From Flavobacterium phycosphaerae (GTDB lineage Bacteria; Bacteroidota; Bacteroidia; Flavobacteriales; Flavobacteriaceae): a stretch of 64,000 nucleotides of DNA. Shown here piece after piece: positions 17,603-27,148 of the stretch (its first letter is position 1; each line of letters starts with the position of its first letter). The notes under the pieces are model-generated. The model saw only the letters and a list, made by a program, of their open reading frames with translations. It was not told the origin of the DNA and made no database searches. The DNA lies in contig NZ_JAAATZ010000001.1 in NCBI RefSeq assembly GCF_010119235.1, positions 3,192,501 through 3,256,500 of the forward strand, read 5' to 3'. Both the position numbers and the translations under genes were made by a program.

Positions 17603-20600
17603 TTATCTTTTAATAACTCTTTGGGTTCTTACTTCTTCACCTTGCGTTACAATAACATTGTAAACTCCTGACGAATAGTTATTACCTACTTGAATTTGAG
17701 ATACTTCATTTGGATTAACATCACGTTTTTCGATTAATCTTCCTGTCATATCATAAACAGACACGCTAACTTGTGCTTCACTTGAAGTGATTAAGCTTAA
17801 TTTGAAGTTATCAGTGTACGGATTAGGTGCCACGATAACTGATAAACCTTTAACTTCATTTGCTGATGATGCGTTCATTCTTACTGCTACTGGTTGAGCA
17901 GGACAAGGAGTAACATCCCAACCTACAAACACTTTACATTCATCAAATACATTATTCAAGGCGTCTACAACATTAGTAATAGCTGAAAGACTAACACCTC
18001 CTTCAGAACTATTAATACCATCTGCATTACCTAGAGCACGATTAGCTAAATCAATTAACCCACCCACTGTTTTGTCTCCATTTCCATTTGGTGTAATAGC
18101 ATTCACCACAGCAGCAGGGATAGTTTTATAGGTGTATTCATTAACTGTATTAACCCAAACTCCAAACTCATCGTAGTGACCACAAATTCTTTCAACCGGC
18201 TCTTTTGAACCACAACCACCAAGTGGATTAGCTGTTGCAAGAGTACCTGCCTGTAATACAAACCCACTTAAATTTGTTGTAAGGCTGATATTAGCATTCA
18301 ATGCTAAAGTCATCGTTTGAGCAAGTAATGCATTATTGATTACACCACTTCTCAATAGAGAATTCGGTAATGAACAAACACTATTGTTTCCAGCCGGAAG
18401 TTCTTTTGATGGACCACCGCCAGGTAATTTGTCAATAATACAACTTACAGCACCCGGAGCAGTCATAAATACTGAACGTCCAGGCAAACCAACGGTAATT
18501 GTTCCACCAGCATTTGCCAAACATTGAGCAATCATTTGTGCTGTAGTTAAATGCCCAACTTCTCCGTCACACATTGAACCACCTGAAGTACCGTAAGCAC
18601 CTTGAGTGTATGTACAGAATGCTTCACAAGGAATCAAATCAACAGTTATTTCGCTTGTAGCCTCACAACCATTTGCATCTTTAACTACTACAGTATGTTG
18701 GCCTGTACTTAAATTAGCAAAAGTATAAGGAGAAGCTTGTTCTGTAAATGCCCCACCATCTATACTAACACTATAAACTCCTGTTCCACCAGAGAATGTT
18801 GCTTCAACACTACCGGTAGCAGTATTAGCACATATTTCAGGTAATGAAGTTAAGCTAAGCTCAACAGCTGTCGGAATAGTGATAGATACTTGTTTAGTAT
18901 CAGTACAGCCGTTAGCATCTGTAGCCACGATAGTGTATACTCCTGAAGCAGAAGCAGAGAATGGTGAAGTTTCTGCGTTACCGTTTACAGTATACGTTTT
19001 AACTCCTGTTCCGCCGGTAGCACTAAATGTAATTGTACCATTTCCGCCATAACATAGAGGATTAGTTCCTTCAGCCGTTAAATCAACTTTAGTTGGAATA
19101 GCAATCGTTACTGTTTTAGTATCGGTACATCCGTTAGCATCTGTAGCTACAATAGTGTATACTCCTGAAGCAGACACTGAGAATGGTGAAGTAGCTGCAT
19201 TACCGTTTACAGTATACGTTTTAGCTCCTGTTCCTCCGGTAGCACTGAAAGTAATTGAACCATTTCCTCCAAAACATAATGGATTAGTACCATTAGCAGT
19301 CAATTCTACTTTAGTAGGGATAGTGATTGTTACTTGTTTTGTATCGGTACATCCGTTAGCATCTGTAGCAACTATAGTATAAACTCCTGAAGCAGCTGCT
19401 GAGAATGGTGAAGTTGCTGCGTTACCGTTTACAGTATACGTTTTAGCTCCTGTTCCACCGGTAGCACTGAAAGTAATTGAACCATTTCCTCCAAAACATA
19501 ATGGATTAGTTCCATTAGCAGTCAATTCTACTTTAGTTGGAATAGTAATCGTTACTTGTTTGGTATCAGTACATCCGTTAGCATCTGTAGCTACAATAGT
19601 GTAAACTCCAGCTCCTAATCCCGTTGCCGGTGAGGTAGCTGCATTACCGTTTACAGTATACGTTTTAGCTCCTGTTCCGCCGGTAGCACTGAAAGTAATT
19701 GAACCTGTACCACCGAAACACAATGGGTTGGTTCCATTAGCAGTCAATTCTACTTTAGTTGGGATAGTAATCGTTACTTGTTTTGTATCGGTACATCCGT
19801 TAGCATCTGTAGCCACGATAGTGTAAACTCCGGCTCCTAATCCCGTTGCCGGTGAAGTAGCCACGTTACCATTTACAGTATACGTTTTAGCTCCTGTTCC
19901 GCCGGTAGCGCTGAAAGTAATTGAACCTGTTCCACCAAAACACAATGGGTTGGTTCCATTAGCAGTCAATTCTACTTTAGTTGGAATAGTAATAGTTACT
20001 TGTTTTGTATCGGTACATCCGTTAGCATCTGTAGCTACAATAGTGTAAACTCCTGAAGCAGACGCTGAGAATGGTGAAGTAGCTGCGTTACCGTTTACAG
20101 TATACGTTTTAGCTCCTGTTCCACCGGTAGCACTGAAAGTAATTGAACCATTTCCTCCAAAACATAATGGATTAGTTCCATTAGCAGTCAATTCTACTTT
20201 AGTTGGAATAGTAATCGTTACTTGTTTGGTATCAGTACATCCGTTAGCATCTGTAGCTACAATAGTGTAAACTCCAGCTCCTAATCCCGTTGCCGGTGAG
20301 GTAGCTGCATTACCGTTTACAGTATACGTTTTAGCTCCTGTTCCGCCGGTAGCACTGAAAGTAATTGAACCTGTACCACCGAAACACAATGGGTTGGTTC
20401 CATTAGCAGTCAATTCTACTTTAGTTGGGATAGTAATCGTTACTTGTTTTGTATCGGTACATCCGTTAGCATCTGTAGCTACAATAGTGTAAACTCCTGA
20501 AGCAGAAGCTGAGAATGGTGAAGTGGCTGCGTTACCGTTTACAGTATACGTTTTAGATCCTGTTCCGCCGGTAGCACTGAAAGTAATTGAACCATTACCA

Positions 20601-23600
20601 CCAAAACACAATGGATTGGTTCCATTAGCAGTCAATTCTACTTTAGTTGGAATAGTAATAGTTACTTGTTTAGTATCAGTACATCCGTTAGCATCTGTAG
20701 CTACAATAGTGTAAACTCCTGAAGCAGACGCTGAGAATGGTGAAGTAGCTGCGTTACCGTTTACAGTATACGTTTTAGCTCCTGTTCCACCGGTAGCACT
20801 GAAAGTAATTGAACCATTTCCTCCAAAACATAATGGATTTGTACCATTAGCAGTCAATTCTACTTTAGTTGGAATAGTGATTGTTACCTGTTTTGTATCG
20901 GTACATCCGTTAGCATCTGTAGCTACAATAGTGTAAACTCCAGCTCCTAATCCCGTTGCCGGTGAAGTAGCTGCGTTACCGTTTACTGTATAGGTTTTAG
21001 CTCCTGTTCCTCCGGTTGCACTGAAAGTAATTGAACCTGTACCACCGAAACATAATGGATTAGTTCCATTAGCTGTTAAATCTACTTTAGTAGGGATAGT
21101 GATTGTTACTTGTTTTGTATCAGTACATCCGTTAGCGTCAGTAGCTACGATAGTGTAAACTCCTGAAGCAGATGCTGAGAATGGTGAAGTGGCTGCGTTA
21201 CCGTTTACAGTATACGTTTTAGCCCCTGTTCCACCGGTAGCACTAAAAGTAATTGAACCATTTCCTCCAAAACACAATGGATTTGTTCCATTAGCAGTCA
21301 ATTCGACTTTGGTTGGGATAGTAATCGTTACTTGTTTGGTATCTGTACATCCGTTGGCATCTGTAGCAACAATAGTGTAAACTCCTGAAGCAGCTGCTGA
21401 GAATGGTGAAGTAGCGGCATTACCGTTTACAGTATATGTTTTAGCTCCTGTTCCGCCTGTAGCACTGAAAGTAATTGAACCATTTCCTCCGAAACACAAT
21501 GGATCAGTTCCGTTAGCTGTTAAGTCAACTTTGGTTGGGATAATAATCGTTACTTGTTTGGTATCAGTACATCCGTTGGCATCTGTAGCCACGATAGTGT
21601 AAACTCCTGCTGCTAATCCCGTTGCCGGTGAAGTAGCGGCATTACCATTTACAGTATATGTTTTAGCTCCTGTTCCGCCTGTAGCACTGAAAGTAATTGA
21701 ACCTGTACCGCCGAAACACAATGGGTTTGTTCCGTTAGCCGTTAATTCTACTTTAGTTGGAATAGTAATCGTTACTTGTTTGGTATCAGTACATCCGTTA
21801 GCATCTGTAGCCACAATGGTATAAGTACCCGCTGCAGAAGCTGAGAATGGTGAAGTAGCGGCATTACCGTTTACAGTATACGTTTTAGCTCCTGTTCCAC
21901 CGGTAGCACTGAAAGTAATTGAACCATTTCCTCCAAAACACAATGGATCAGTTCCGTTAGCTGTTAAGTCAACTTTGGTTGGAATAGTAATCGTTACTTG
22001 TTTTGTATCAGTACATCCGTTAGCATCTGTAGCTACAATGGTATAAGTACCCGCTGCAGAAGCTGAGAATGGTGAAGTAGCTGCATTACCGTTTACAGTA
22101 TACGTTTTAGCTCCTGTTCCGCCGGTAGCACTAAAGGTTATAGAACCATTTCCGCCAAAACACAATGGATCAGTTCCATTAGCCGTTAAGTCAACTTTTG
22201 TTGGGATAGTAATCGTTACTTGTTTGGTATCAGTACATCCGTTAGCATCTGTAGCTACAATAGTATAAGTACCCGCTGCAGAAGCTGAGAATGGTGAAGT
22301 AGCTGCATTACCGTTTACAGTAAACGTTTTAACTCCTGTTCCACCGGTAGCACTGAAAGTAATTGAACCATTTCCTCCAAAACACAATGGATCAGTTCCG
22401 TTAGCTGTTAAGTCAACTTTGGTTGGAATAGTAATCGTTACTTGTTTTGTATCAGTACATCCGTTAGAATCTGTAGCTACAATGGTATAAGTACCCGCTG
22501 CAGAAGCTGAGAATGGTGAAGTAGCTGCATTACCGTTTACAGTATACGTTTTAGCTCCTGTTCCGCCGGTAGCACTAAAGGTTATAGAACCATTTCCGCC
22601 AAAACACAATGGATCAGTTCCATTAGCCGTTAAGTCAACTTTTGTTGGGATAGTAATCGTTACTTGTTTGGTATCAGTACATCCGTTAGCATCTGTTGCT
22701 ACAATAGTATAAGTACCCGCTGCAGAAGCTGAGAATGGTGAAGTAGCTGCATTACCGTTTACAGTATACGTTTTAGCCCCTGTTCCGCCGGTAGCACTAA
22801 AAGTTATAGAACCATTTCCTCCAAAACACAATGGATTTGTACCATTAGCAGTTAAATCAACTTTAGATGGAATTGTGATAGTCACTTGTTTAGTATCAGT
22901 ACATCCATTAGCATCTGTAGCTACAATAGTATAAGTACCAGAAGCTGACGCAGAGAATGGTGAAGTTGCTGCGTTACCGTTTACTGTATACGTTTTAGCT
23001 CCTGTTCCTCCTGTAGCACTGAAAGTAATTGAACCATTTCCGCCAAAACACAATGGACTAGTTCCGTTAGCAGTCAATTCTACTTTAGTTGGAATTGTTA
23101 CTACCACTGGCGCACTCGGATTAGATGGACAACCATTTTCGGTGGTCACAACCACTGAATAACTTCCGGACACCGTAGCATTAAAACTAGCGACATTACC
23201 TGGGTTACTGGCAGTTGCCGGTACCGTCCAAGTATACGTATAAACCCCAGCAGGACTAGGTGTTGCAGTAACTGTAGAACTTTGTCCAAAACAAGACACT
23301 GGCGTTGCAGCCACTGTTGCCGATGGAACTCCTCCTAAACCACCACCAACAAAGTCATCCAATGTTGCAGTAATCTCCTGAGAGGATCTCGTTTCTAGTA
23401 AGAATTTTGAAAAACATGCTCCTACGTTTCCTAATTGAGCAAGGTCTACATATCCTTCATAAAATTCATTTAAACCATATTGTGTAGTATTGGTCGTATT
23501 GTCATTATTATTTTTATCTTTAAAAAACCAGCCTGTTGGCACTGGCGTGTTAACAGTATTATTCTCAGCCACCTGAGCAGAGAACGTCTTTAAATTAAAA

Positions 23601-24319
23601 GCAGGATTATCAGCATAATTACCTCCTGTTCCTACCCACTCCAAAACGGTTACCGCTCCAATATTACCACCGTTGGTAAAATTCGCAAGTACAAGGATAT
23701 CACCAATTACAGGTGGTAAATGCTTAGCAGGAGTAAAAAGGTTAACGCCGTTTACTGTTTCCGGATGGGTACCATCCTGAAAGAACCAAAATCCAATTTG
23801 AGCATCCCCACTATTGGATATTCTATCCCCTGCGAACACTATAAATGGTCCTCCAGTGGCAACTGAACCGTCAGATCGTATAACCTGACCCGGTTGAAGA
23901 ATAACAGCTGCTGCATTGGCAATGTCATTCTTGTCTTTAGCTGTCCCTAGTTTCCAAAACCAGTTGTTGGCATAGAAGAAATCTTTTTCATTTCCCGCAA
24001 AAATATCATCCTGATTGATAATATTGAATTTGTCGGCAACGTGAATAATTCCAGCTTGATTCCATTCCCCAGGGAATGAAGTAGTTAACCCATCAATTTT
24101 GACAGTCTGGGCGGTTAAAAAATTAGTAAACAAAAAAAGCACAAATAACAAAACGATGCTAATCATACTTTGACTTTTTGAACTACTACTTTTGGTGTAA
24201 GTTTCTCCCAAAACTCCTGTTTTGGAAAAATCTAACTTAAGACCACTTTCTCCTGCGCCTGAGGCATAACTCTCGCGGCAGGGAAATCCTAAATTACGCA
24301 ATAAAGTACTGTTTTTCAT
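17603..24319 (-). CDS. Giant SprB-like repeat adhesin, T9SS cargo
   Basis: This 2238-residue protein has a long N-terminal extension (about 50 residues) before a hydrophobic signal core (SIVLLFVLFLFTNFLTAQ), as in several SprB-like adhesins. Residues about 80-330 are a unique domain. A divergent repeat follows, then 19 near-identical 74-residue repeats (each with LTANGT, PLCFGG, ITFSATGGTG, YTVNGNA and ATDANGCTD) and a last divergent repeat. A Cys-rich C-terminal region and a type A T9SS sorting domain (APNPYTDNF, YDMTGRLIEKRDV, SGVYNVIV, RVIKR) end the protein. SprB of Flavobacterium johnsoniae is the mobile gliding adhesin; a similar surface role is inferred. No gliding motor genes are in the window. 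Confidence 0.92.
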   Translation of the reverse strand: MKNSTLLRNLGFPCRESYASGAGESGLKLDFSKTGVLGETYTKSSSSKSQSMISIVLLFVLFLFTNFLTAQTVKIDGLTTSFPGEWNQAGIIHVADKFNIINQDDIFAGNEKDFFYANNWFWKLGTAKDKNDIANAAAVILQPGQVIRSDGSVATGGPFIVFAGDRISNSGDAQIGFWFFQDGTHPETVNGVNLFTPAKHLPPVIGDILVLANFTNGGNIGAVTVLEWVGTGGNYADNPAFNLKTFSAQVAENNTVNTPVPTGWFFKDKNNNDNTTNTTQYGLNEFYEGYVDLAQLGNVGACFSKFLLETRSSQEITATLDDFVGGGLGGVPSATVAATPVSCFGQSSTVTATPSPAGVYTYTWTVPATASNPGNVASFNATVSGSYSVVVTTENGCPSNPSAPVVVTIPTKVELTANGTSPLCFGGNGSITFSATGGTGAKTYTVNGNAATSPFSASASGTYTIVATDANGCTDTKQVTITIPSKVDLTANGTNPLCFGGNGSITFSATGGTGAKTYTVNGNAATSPFSASAAGTYTIVATDANGCTDTKQVTITIPTKVDLTANGTDPLCFGGNGSITFSATGGTGAKTYTVNGNAATSPFSASAAGTYTIVATDSNGCTDTKQVTITIPTKVDLTANGTDPLCFGGNGSITFSATGGTGVKTFTVNGNAATSPFSASAAGTYTIVATDANGCTDTKQVTITIPTKVDLTANGTDPLCFGGNGSITFSATGGTGAKTYTVNGNAATSPFSASAAGTYTIVATDANGCTDTKQVTITIPTKVDLTANGTDPLCFGGNGSITFSATGGTGAKTYTVNGNAATSPFSASAAGTYTIVATDANGCTDTKQVTITIPTKVELTANGTNPLCFGGTGSITFSATGGTGAKTYTVNGNAATSPATGLAAGVYTIVATDANGCTDTKQVTIIIPTKVDLTANGTDPLCFGGNGSITFSATGGTGAKTYTVNGNAATSPFSAAASGVYTIVATDANGCTDTKQVTITIPTKVELTANGTNPLCFGGNGSITFSATGGTGAKTYTVNGNAATSPFSASASGVYTIVATDANGCTDTKQVTITIPTKVDLTANGTNPLCFGGTGSITFSATGGTGAKTYTVNGNAATSPATGLGAGVYTIVATDANGCTDTKQVTITIPTKVELTANGTNPLCFGGNGSITFSATGGTGAKTYTVNGNAATSPFSASASGVYTIVATDANGCTDTKQVTITIPTKVELTANGTNPLCFGGNGSITFSATGGTGSKTYTVNGNAATSPFSASASGVYTIVATDANGCTDTKQVTITIPTKVELTANGTNPLCFGGTGSITFSATGGTGAKTYTVNGNAATSPATGLGAGVYTIVATDANGCTDTKQVTITIPTKVELTANGTNPLCFGGNGSITFSATGGTGAKTYTVNGNAATSPFSASASGVYTIVATDANGCTDTKQVTITIPTKVELTANGTNPLCFGGTGSITFSATGGTGAKTYTVNGNVATSPATGLGAGVYTIVATDANGCTDTKQVTITIPTKVELTANGTNPLCFGGTGSITFSATGGTGAKTYTVNGNAATSPATGLGAGVYTIVATDANGCTDTKQVTITIPTKVELTANGTNPLCFGGNGSITFSATGGTGAKTYTVNGNAATSPFSAAASGVYTIVATDANGCTDTKQVTITIPTKVELTANGTNPLCFGGNGSITFSATGGTGAKTYTVNGNAATSPFSVSASGVYTIVATDANGCTDTKTVTIAIPTKVDLTAEGTNPLCYGGNGTITFSATGGTGVKTYTVNGNAETSPFSASASGVYTIVATDANGCTDTKQVSITIPTAVELSLTSLPEICANTATGSVEATFSGGTGVYSVSIDGGAFTEQASPYTFANLSTGQHTVVVKDANGCEATSEITVDLIPCEAFCTYTQGAYGTSGGSMCDGEVGHLTTAQMIAQCLANAGGTITVGLPGRSVFMTAPGAVSCIIDKLPGGGPSKELPAGNNSVCSLPNSLLRSGVINNALLAQTMTLALNANISLTTNLSGFVLQAGTLATANPLGGCGSKEPVERICGHYDEFGVWVNTVNEYTYKTIPAAVVNAITPNGNGDKTVGGLIDLANRALGNADGINSSEGGVSLSAITNVVDALNNVFDECKVFVGWDVTPCPAQPVAVRMNASSANEVKGLSVIVAPNPYTDNFKLSLITSSEAQVSVSVYDMTGRLIEKRDVNPNEVSQIQVGNNYSSGVYNVIVTQGEEVRTQRVIKR
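18872..23089 (-). repeat. 19 tandem 222-bp SprB-like repeats
   Basis: The block is exactly 19 x 222 bp with no length variation. The units fall into two classes. Class A has GGNGS with SPFSASASG, class B has GGTGS with SPATGLGAG, and the two marks always go together. In coding order the pattern is AAAAAABAABAABABBAAA. Near-identity at the DNA level indicates recent homogenisation by recombination. Confidence 0.93.
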
Positions 24320-24648
24320 AATGTTAAGTATTTAGTAATACCACATCATGAGTAAATTTAGGTTTTTAGTATTTTTGGGACAAGCATTAAAAGAATAAGT
24401 GTCTTTTTTAAACTTCAATCTTGGTGAAAGACAAACAGTAGATTCTTATTGGGATGTTAAAATTAAGTATTAATAGCAGTTTATGTTAAAATTGGCATAA
24501 GTTTTCTACAAACAATTCTATTTCATCGACAAACTGCATAAAAACTCAAAAATGATTTAATGCTAAGTCAATAATTAAGTTTAAAATCAGTTAAACAACG
24601 GTGGTGTTTTAACCTATAAAACTAAGATTTTTAGAGCGTTGTATCCGG
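24320..24648. other. Intergenic region upstream of the giant adhesin
   Basis: AT-rich leader and promoter DNA for the adhesin on the minus strand, also downstream of nothing on the plus strand. I see no small gene, strong hairpin or perfect TAnnTTTG match. Confidence 0.5.
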
Positions 24649-25770
24649 TTAAGACAAATTCTTTTTATAAGTTCGCCTTCTTTTAAAGGTTACCGGATCA
24701 AAATGCTTCCACATATTGTGTATGGCGTGATTGTCTTCCAACTCAGGAGTTCGGATACAGTTTTGAATCCCTTTTTCTTTGAAGAGATGGTAATATTCAT
24801 TAAAAATGATAGCGGTAACCCCTTTACTTTGATATTCAGGATCTATACCTATTAAATAGAATAGTACATCTTTGCTTTCATTTTTGGCTTTAAGCAAATG
24901 ATAGAACCCTAAAGGAAACAATTTCCCGTTGGCTTTTTGTAGCGCTTCTGAAAAACTAGGCATTACTATACTGAAGGCAATCATATTGTGATTTTTATCT
25001 TCAATAAACTTGATGTATTCCGGATTGATAAAGCTGATGTATTTTTTTTTAAAATATTCCTTTTGCACATCAGTTATGGCTACAAAGGAAGAAAGGCCGG
25101 CATAACTGGAATTAAACAAATCAAACATCTTATCCACATAGGGCATGATGTCATTGGTATTAGTAAAATTCAGAGCTTTTAATTCGTAGCGCTTTTTGAT
25201 AAGTTCCTGAGCTTTTACGAAAAATTCAGTCTTCACATTTGAAAAAGGAAACTTGTTTTCGAGGTATTCTTTCTCCTTGACATAACCCAATTTCTCTAAG
25301 TGCTCCTTATAATAAGGAAAATTATACCAAGTAATCATCGAACCGATTTCATCAAACCCTTCAGTCAAGACACCAACTTTATCCAAATTGGAAAATCCCA
25401 TTGGTCCCTCGACATATTCGAGGTTGTTGCTTTTTCCGAATTCATAAACTTTTTCTAATAAGGCTTTAGTCACTTCTACATCATCAATAACATCCCACCA
25501 ACCAAAACGCACTTTCTTTTTCTGTTGCTCGTTTACTTCACTCCAATTAATGATAGCAGCTATTCGCCCAACAATTTTTCCATCGCGATATGCCAAATAG
25601 AAATGAGCATCAGCTGTAGTAAAAGCAGGATTTTTAGTTTTATCAAATGAATCTAACTCATCATTAATCAAAGGCGGAACCCAGTATGGATGATTTTTAT
25701 ATAAGACAAACGGAAATTTCACAAAATCTTTCAGCAGTTTTTTGCTATTGGCTTCAACTATGGTAATCAT
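24649..25770 (-). CDS. GNAT-fold N-acetyltransferase-like protein
   Basis: This 373-residue cytoplasmic protein matches a GNAT-like family common in Bacteroidetes. The N-terminal part (WVPPLINDEL, AYRDGKIVGRIAAIIN) looks like one degenerate GNAT fold. The C-terminal part has the acetyl-CoA-binding pattern in IGIDPEYQSKGVTAIIF. The substrate is unknown. It starts on the last base of the upstream outer-membrane protein gene (TAATG-type overlap), so the two are translationally coupled. Confidence 0.75.
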   Translation of the reverse strand: MITIVEANSKKLLKDFVKFPFVLYKNHPYWVPPLINDELDSFDKTKNPAFTTADAHFYLAYRDGKIVGRIAAIINWSEVNEQQKKKVRFGWWDVIDDVEVTKALLEKVYEFGKSNNLEYVEGPMGFSNLDKVGVLTEGFDEIGSMITWYNFPYYKEHLEKLGYVKEKEYLENKFPFSNVKTEFFVKAQELIKKRYELKALNFTNTNDIMPYVDKMFDLFNSSYAGLSSFVAITDVQKEYFKKKYISFINPEYIKFIEDKNHNMIAFSIVMPSFSEALQKANGKLFPLGFYHLLKAKNESKDVLFYLIGIDPEYQSKGVTAIIFNEYYHLFKEKGIQNCIRTPELEDNHAIHNMWKHFDPVTFKRRRTYKKNLS

Positions 25771-26741
25771 TATGGTTTGGTGTTTTCTAATTCTACTTCG
25801 TCTTTGCGCTTTTTACCTTTATCTTTTTTCGATTTTTTATCTTTCTTATCCTTAGGATCTTTTTGATTTTTAACGCGTTTGTAATTCGTTTCATAATTAC
25901 TGTCAAAACGCCAGGAAAGACCAACATTCCCTGATAATAATGATGGTGTATCTTTCACGTTTTTACTCAGAGAAGCATCGAGTTGAATATTTTCCCGAAC
26001 CAAATAGGCCGCTCCCAATCTGAAGACATTATCGGCATAATAGTCGCTTTTGTAGGCCTGCATTTCCAAAAAAGCAGACCAGCGCATATTGAACCCTCTG
26101 GTCATTGTGGTAATCCACCCCAAGGTTGGGTACTTAGTCATGTATTTATCCGCTATAATATTATTGACCCAAACCCATTTAGTACCAAAATGATGCTGCG
26201 TAATTACCATTACTTTCGGACTGATGGCTTTGTCTCCTTCAAAAGTAAACGGATTAGGTCCTATCTTTAAATTCAAACCACCATACACGGCTACTGCCGG
26301 AATAAATTGCTTCCAACTGAACTTGTGATTGGCTTTCCAGCTATACAAATTGGGCTTATCTTCTTTGATAAACGGATCATAAACTAAATATTTTACACCA
26401 ATGGTAAATTGCTTCAAACCACCACGAGTATCGTCAACCAGTGGAGCTTGGTACCAATCGTATTGGTATTGTGTGTTTAAATTAAATTCGAATTGATCAA
26501 AAAAAGCTCCATACCGTACATCTATTTCTGTACCGAAACCATTGGCTTCATACCGCGCTAAATCATGCTTTTCGCGAACACCATACACCCCACCTTCTGC
26601 CTGAATTACTGTTTTCCCTACAGAGAAAGCCGACATCGATTTTCCCGGTCGATTGGAATTAATAAGGTCAGTATATTGGGCGTATTGCGAAACCGAAATC
26701 AGCAGAAAACCAATGACAAAAAATCTTTTTAGGTACCTCAT
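25770..26741 (-). CDS. Outer-membrane beta-barrel, transporter-like protein
   Basis: This 323-residue protein has a signal peptide (ending near SQYAQ). It then shows alternating hydrophobic/aromatic strands typical of an outer-membrane barrel (NSNRPGKSMS, LKIGPNPFTF, GNVGLSWRF), resembling the MetA-pathway-of-phenol-degradation-like family. The last 35 residues form a Lys/Asp-rich tail (DPKDKKDKKSKKDKGKKRKD). The cargo is unknown. It is the first gene of a two-gene operon with the GNAT-like gene. Confidence 0.72.
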   Translation of the reverse strand: MRYLKRFFVIGFLLISVSQYAQYTDLINSNRPGKSMSAFSVGKTVIQAEGGVYGVREKHDLARYEANGFGTEIDVRYGAFFDQFEFNLNTQYQYDWYQAPLVDDTRGGLKQFTIGVKYLVYDPFIKEDKPNLYSWKANHKFSWKQFIPAVAVYGGLNLKIGPNPFTFEGDKAISPKVMVITQHHFGTKWVWVNNIIADKYMTKYPTLGWITTMTRGFNMRWSAFLEMQAYKSDYYADNVFRLGAAYLVRENIQLDASLSKNVKDTPSLLSGNVGLSWRFDSNYETNYKRVKNQKDPKDKKDKKSKKDKGKKRKDEVELENTKP

Positions 26742-26776
26742 ATGTTGTGAAAATTAAGCAGGATAACTTAGTGTTT

Positions 26777-26784
26777 CAAAAGTA
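26777..26784 (-). promoter_or_regulatory. Predicted -7 element (TACTTTTG) for the 25770-26741 operon
   Basis: The minus-strand octamer matches TAnnTTTG 36 bases upstream of the ATG, in a divergent region. Confidence 0.48.
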
Positions 26785-26840
26785 GTATTTTTTATTATTT
26801 ATTTAAGAAGTCAAAGCGAAAATTACATTAAGGAATTTAG

Positions 26841-26848
26841 TATTTTTG
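26841..26848 (+). promoter_or_regulatory. Predicted -7 element (TATTTTTG) for the 26867 operon
   Basis: A TAnnTTTG match 18 bases before the ATG at 26867. It covers the TTG that would otherwise serve as an upstream start, which supports the ATG. Confidence 0.5.
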
Positions 26849-26866
26849 ACAAAAATTTTTTATTCA

Positions 26867-27118
26867 ATGGAAACCGCATCTTTTAGTGGCCTTTTAGAAA
26901 CCATTTTATTCATCTTTGCTTTTTACTACGTTGTAAAGTTCTTAGCGCGTTTGTTTTTACCAATAATGGCGCAAAAAATGATGGAAAAAGCCGCCGATCA
27001 ATTTCAACAACAGCAACAAAATTACCAACAACAACATACATCTCAAAATACTAACTCTGAAAAACCAAAAGAGAAAAAAGTAGTAGGCGAATATGTTGAT
27101 TTCGAAGAAATTGAATAG
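26867..27118 (+). CDS. DUF4834-like small membrane protein
   Basis: An 83-residue protein with one hydrophobic segment (LLETILFIFAFYYVVKFLARLF), a Gln-rich stretch and the charged tail VGEYVDFEEIE. The pattern matches the DUF4834 family of Bacteroidetes. Its function is unknown. It lies 30 bp upstream of the YfhO-family gene. I chose the ATG at 26867 because the in-frame TTG at 26846 lies in the predicted promoter. Confidence 0.75.
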   Translation: METASFSGLLETILFIFAFYYVVKFLARLFLPIMAQKMMEKAADQFQQQQQNYQQQHTSQNTNSEKPKEKKVVGEYVDFEEIE

Positions 27119-27148
27119 TTAAACCAAACCTCCCTTCAAACCAAATAA

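Noticed and set aside
18872..23089. Plus-strand frames of 60-75 codons repeated through the adhesin gene
   Set aside because: They are shadows of the 222-bp coding repeats on the minus strand.
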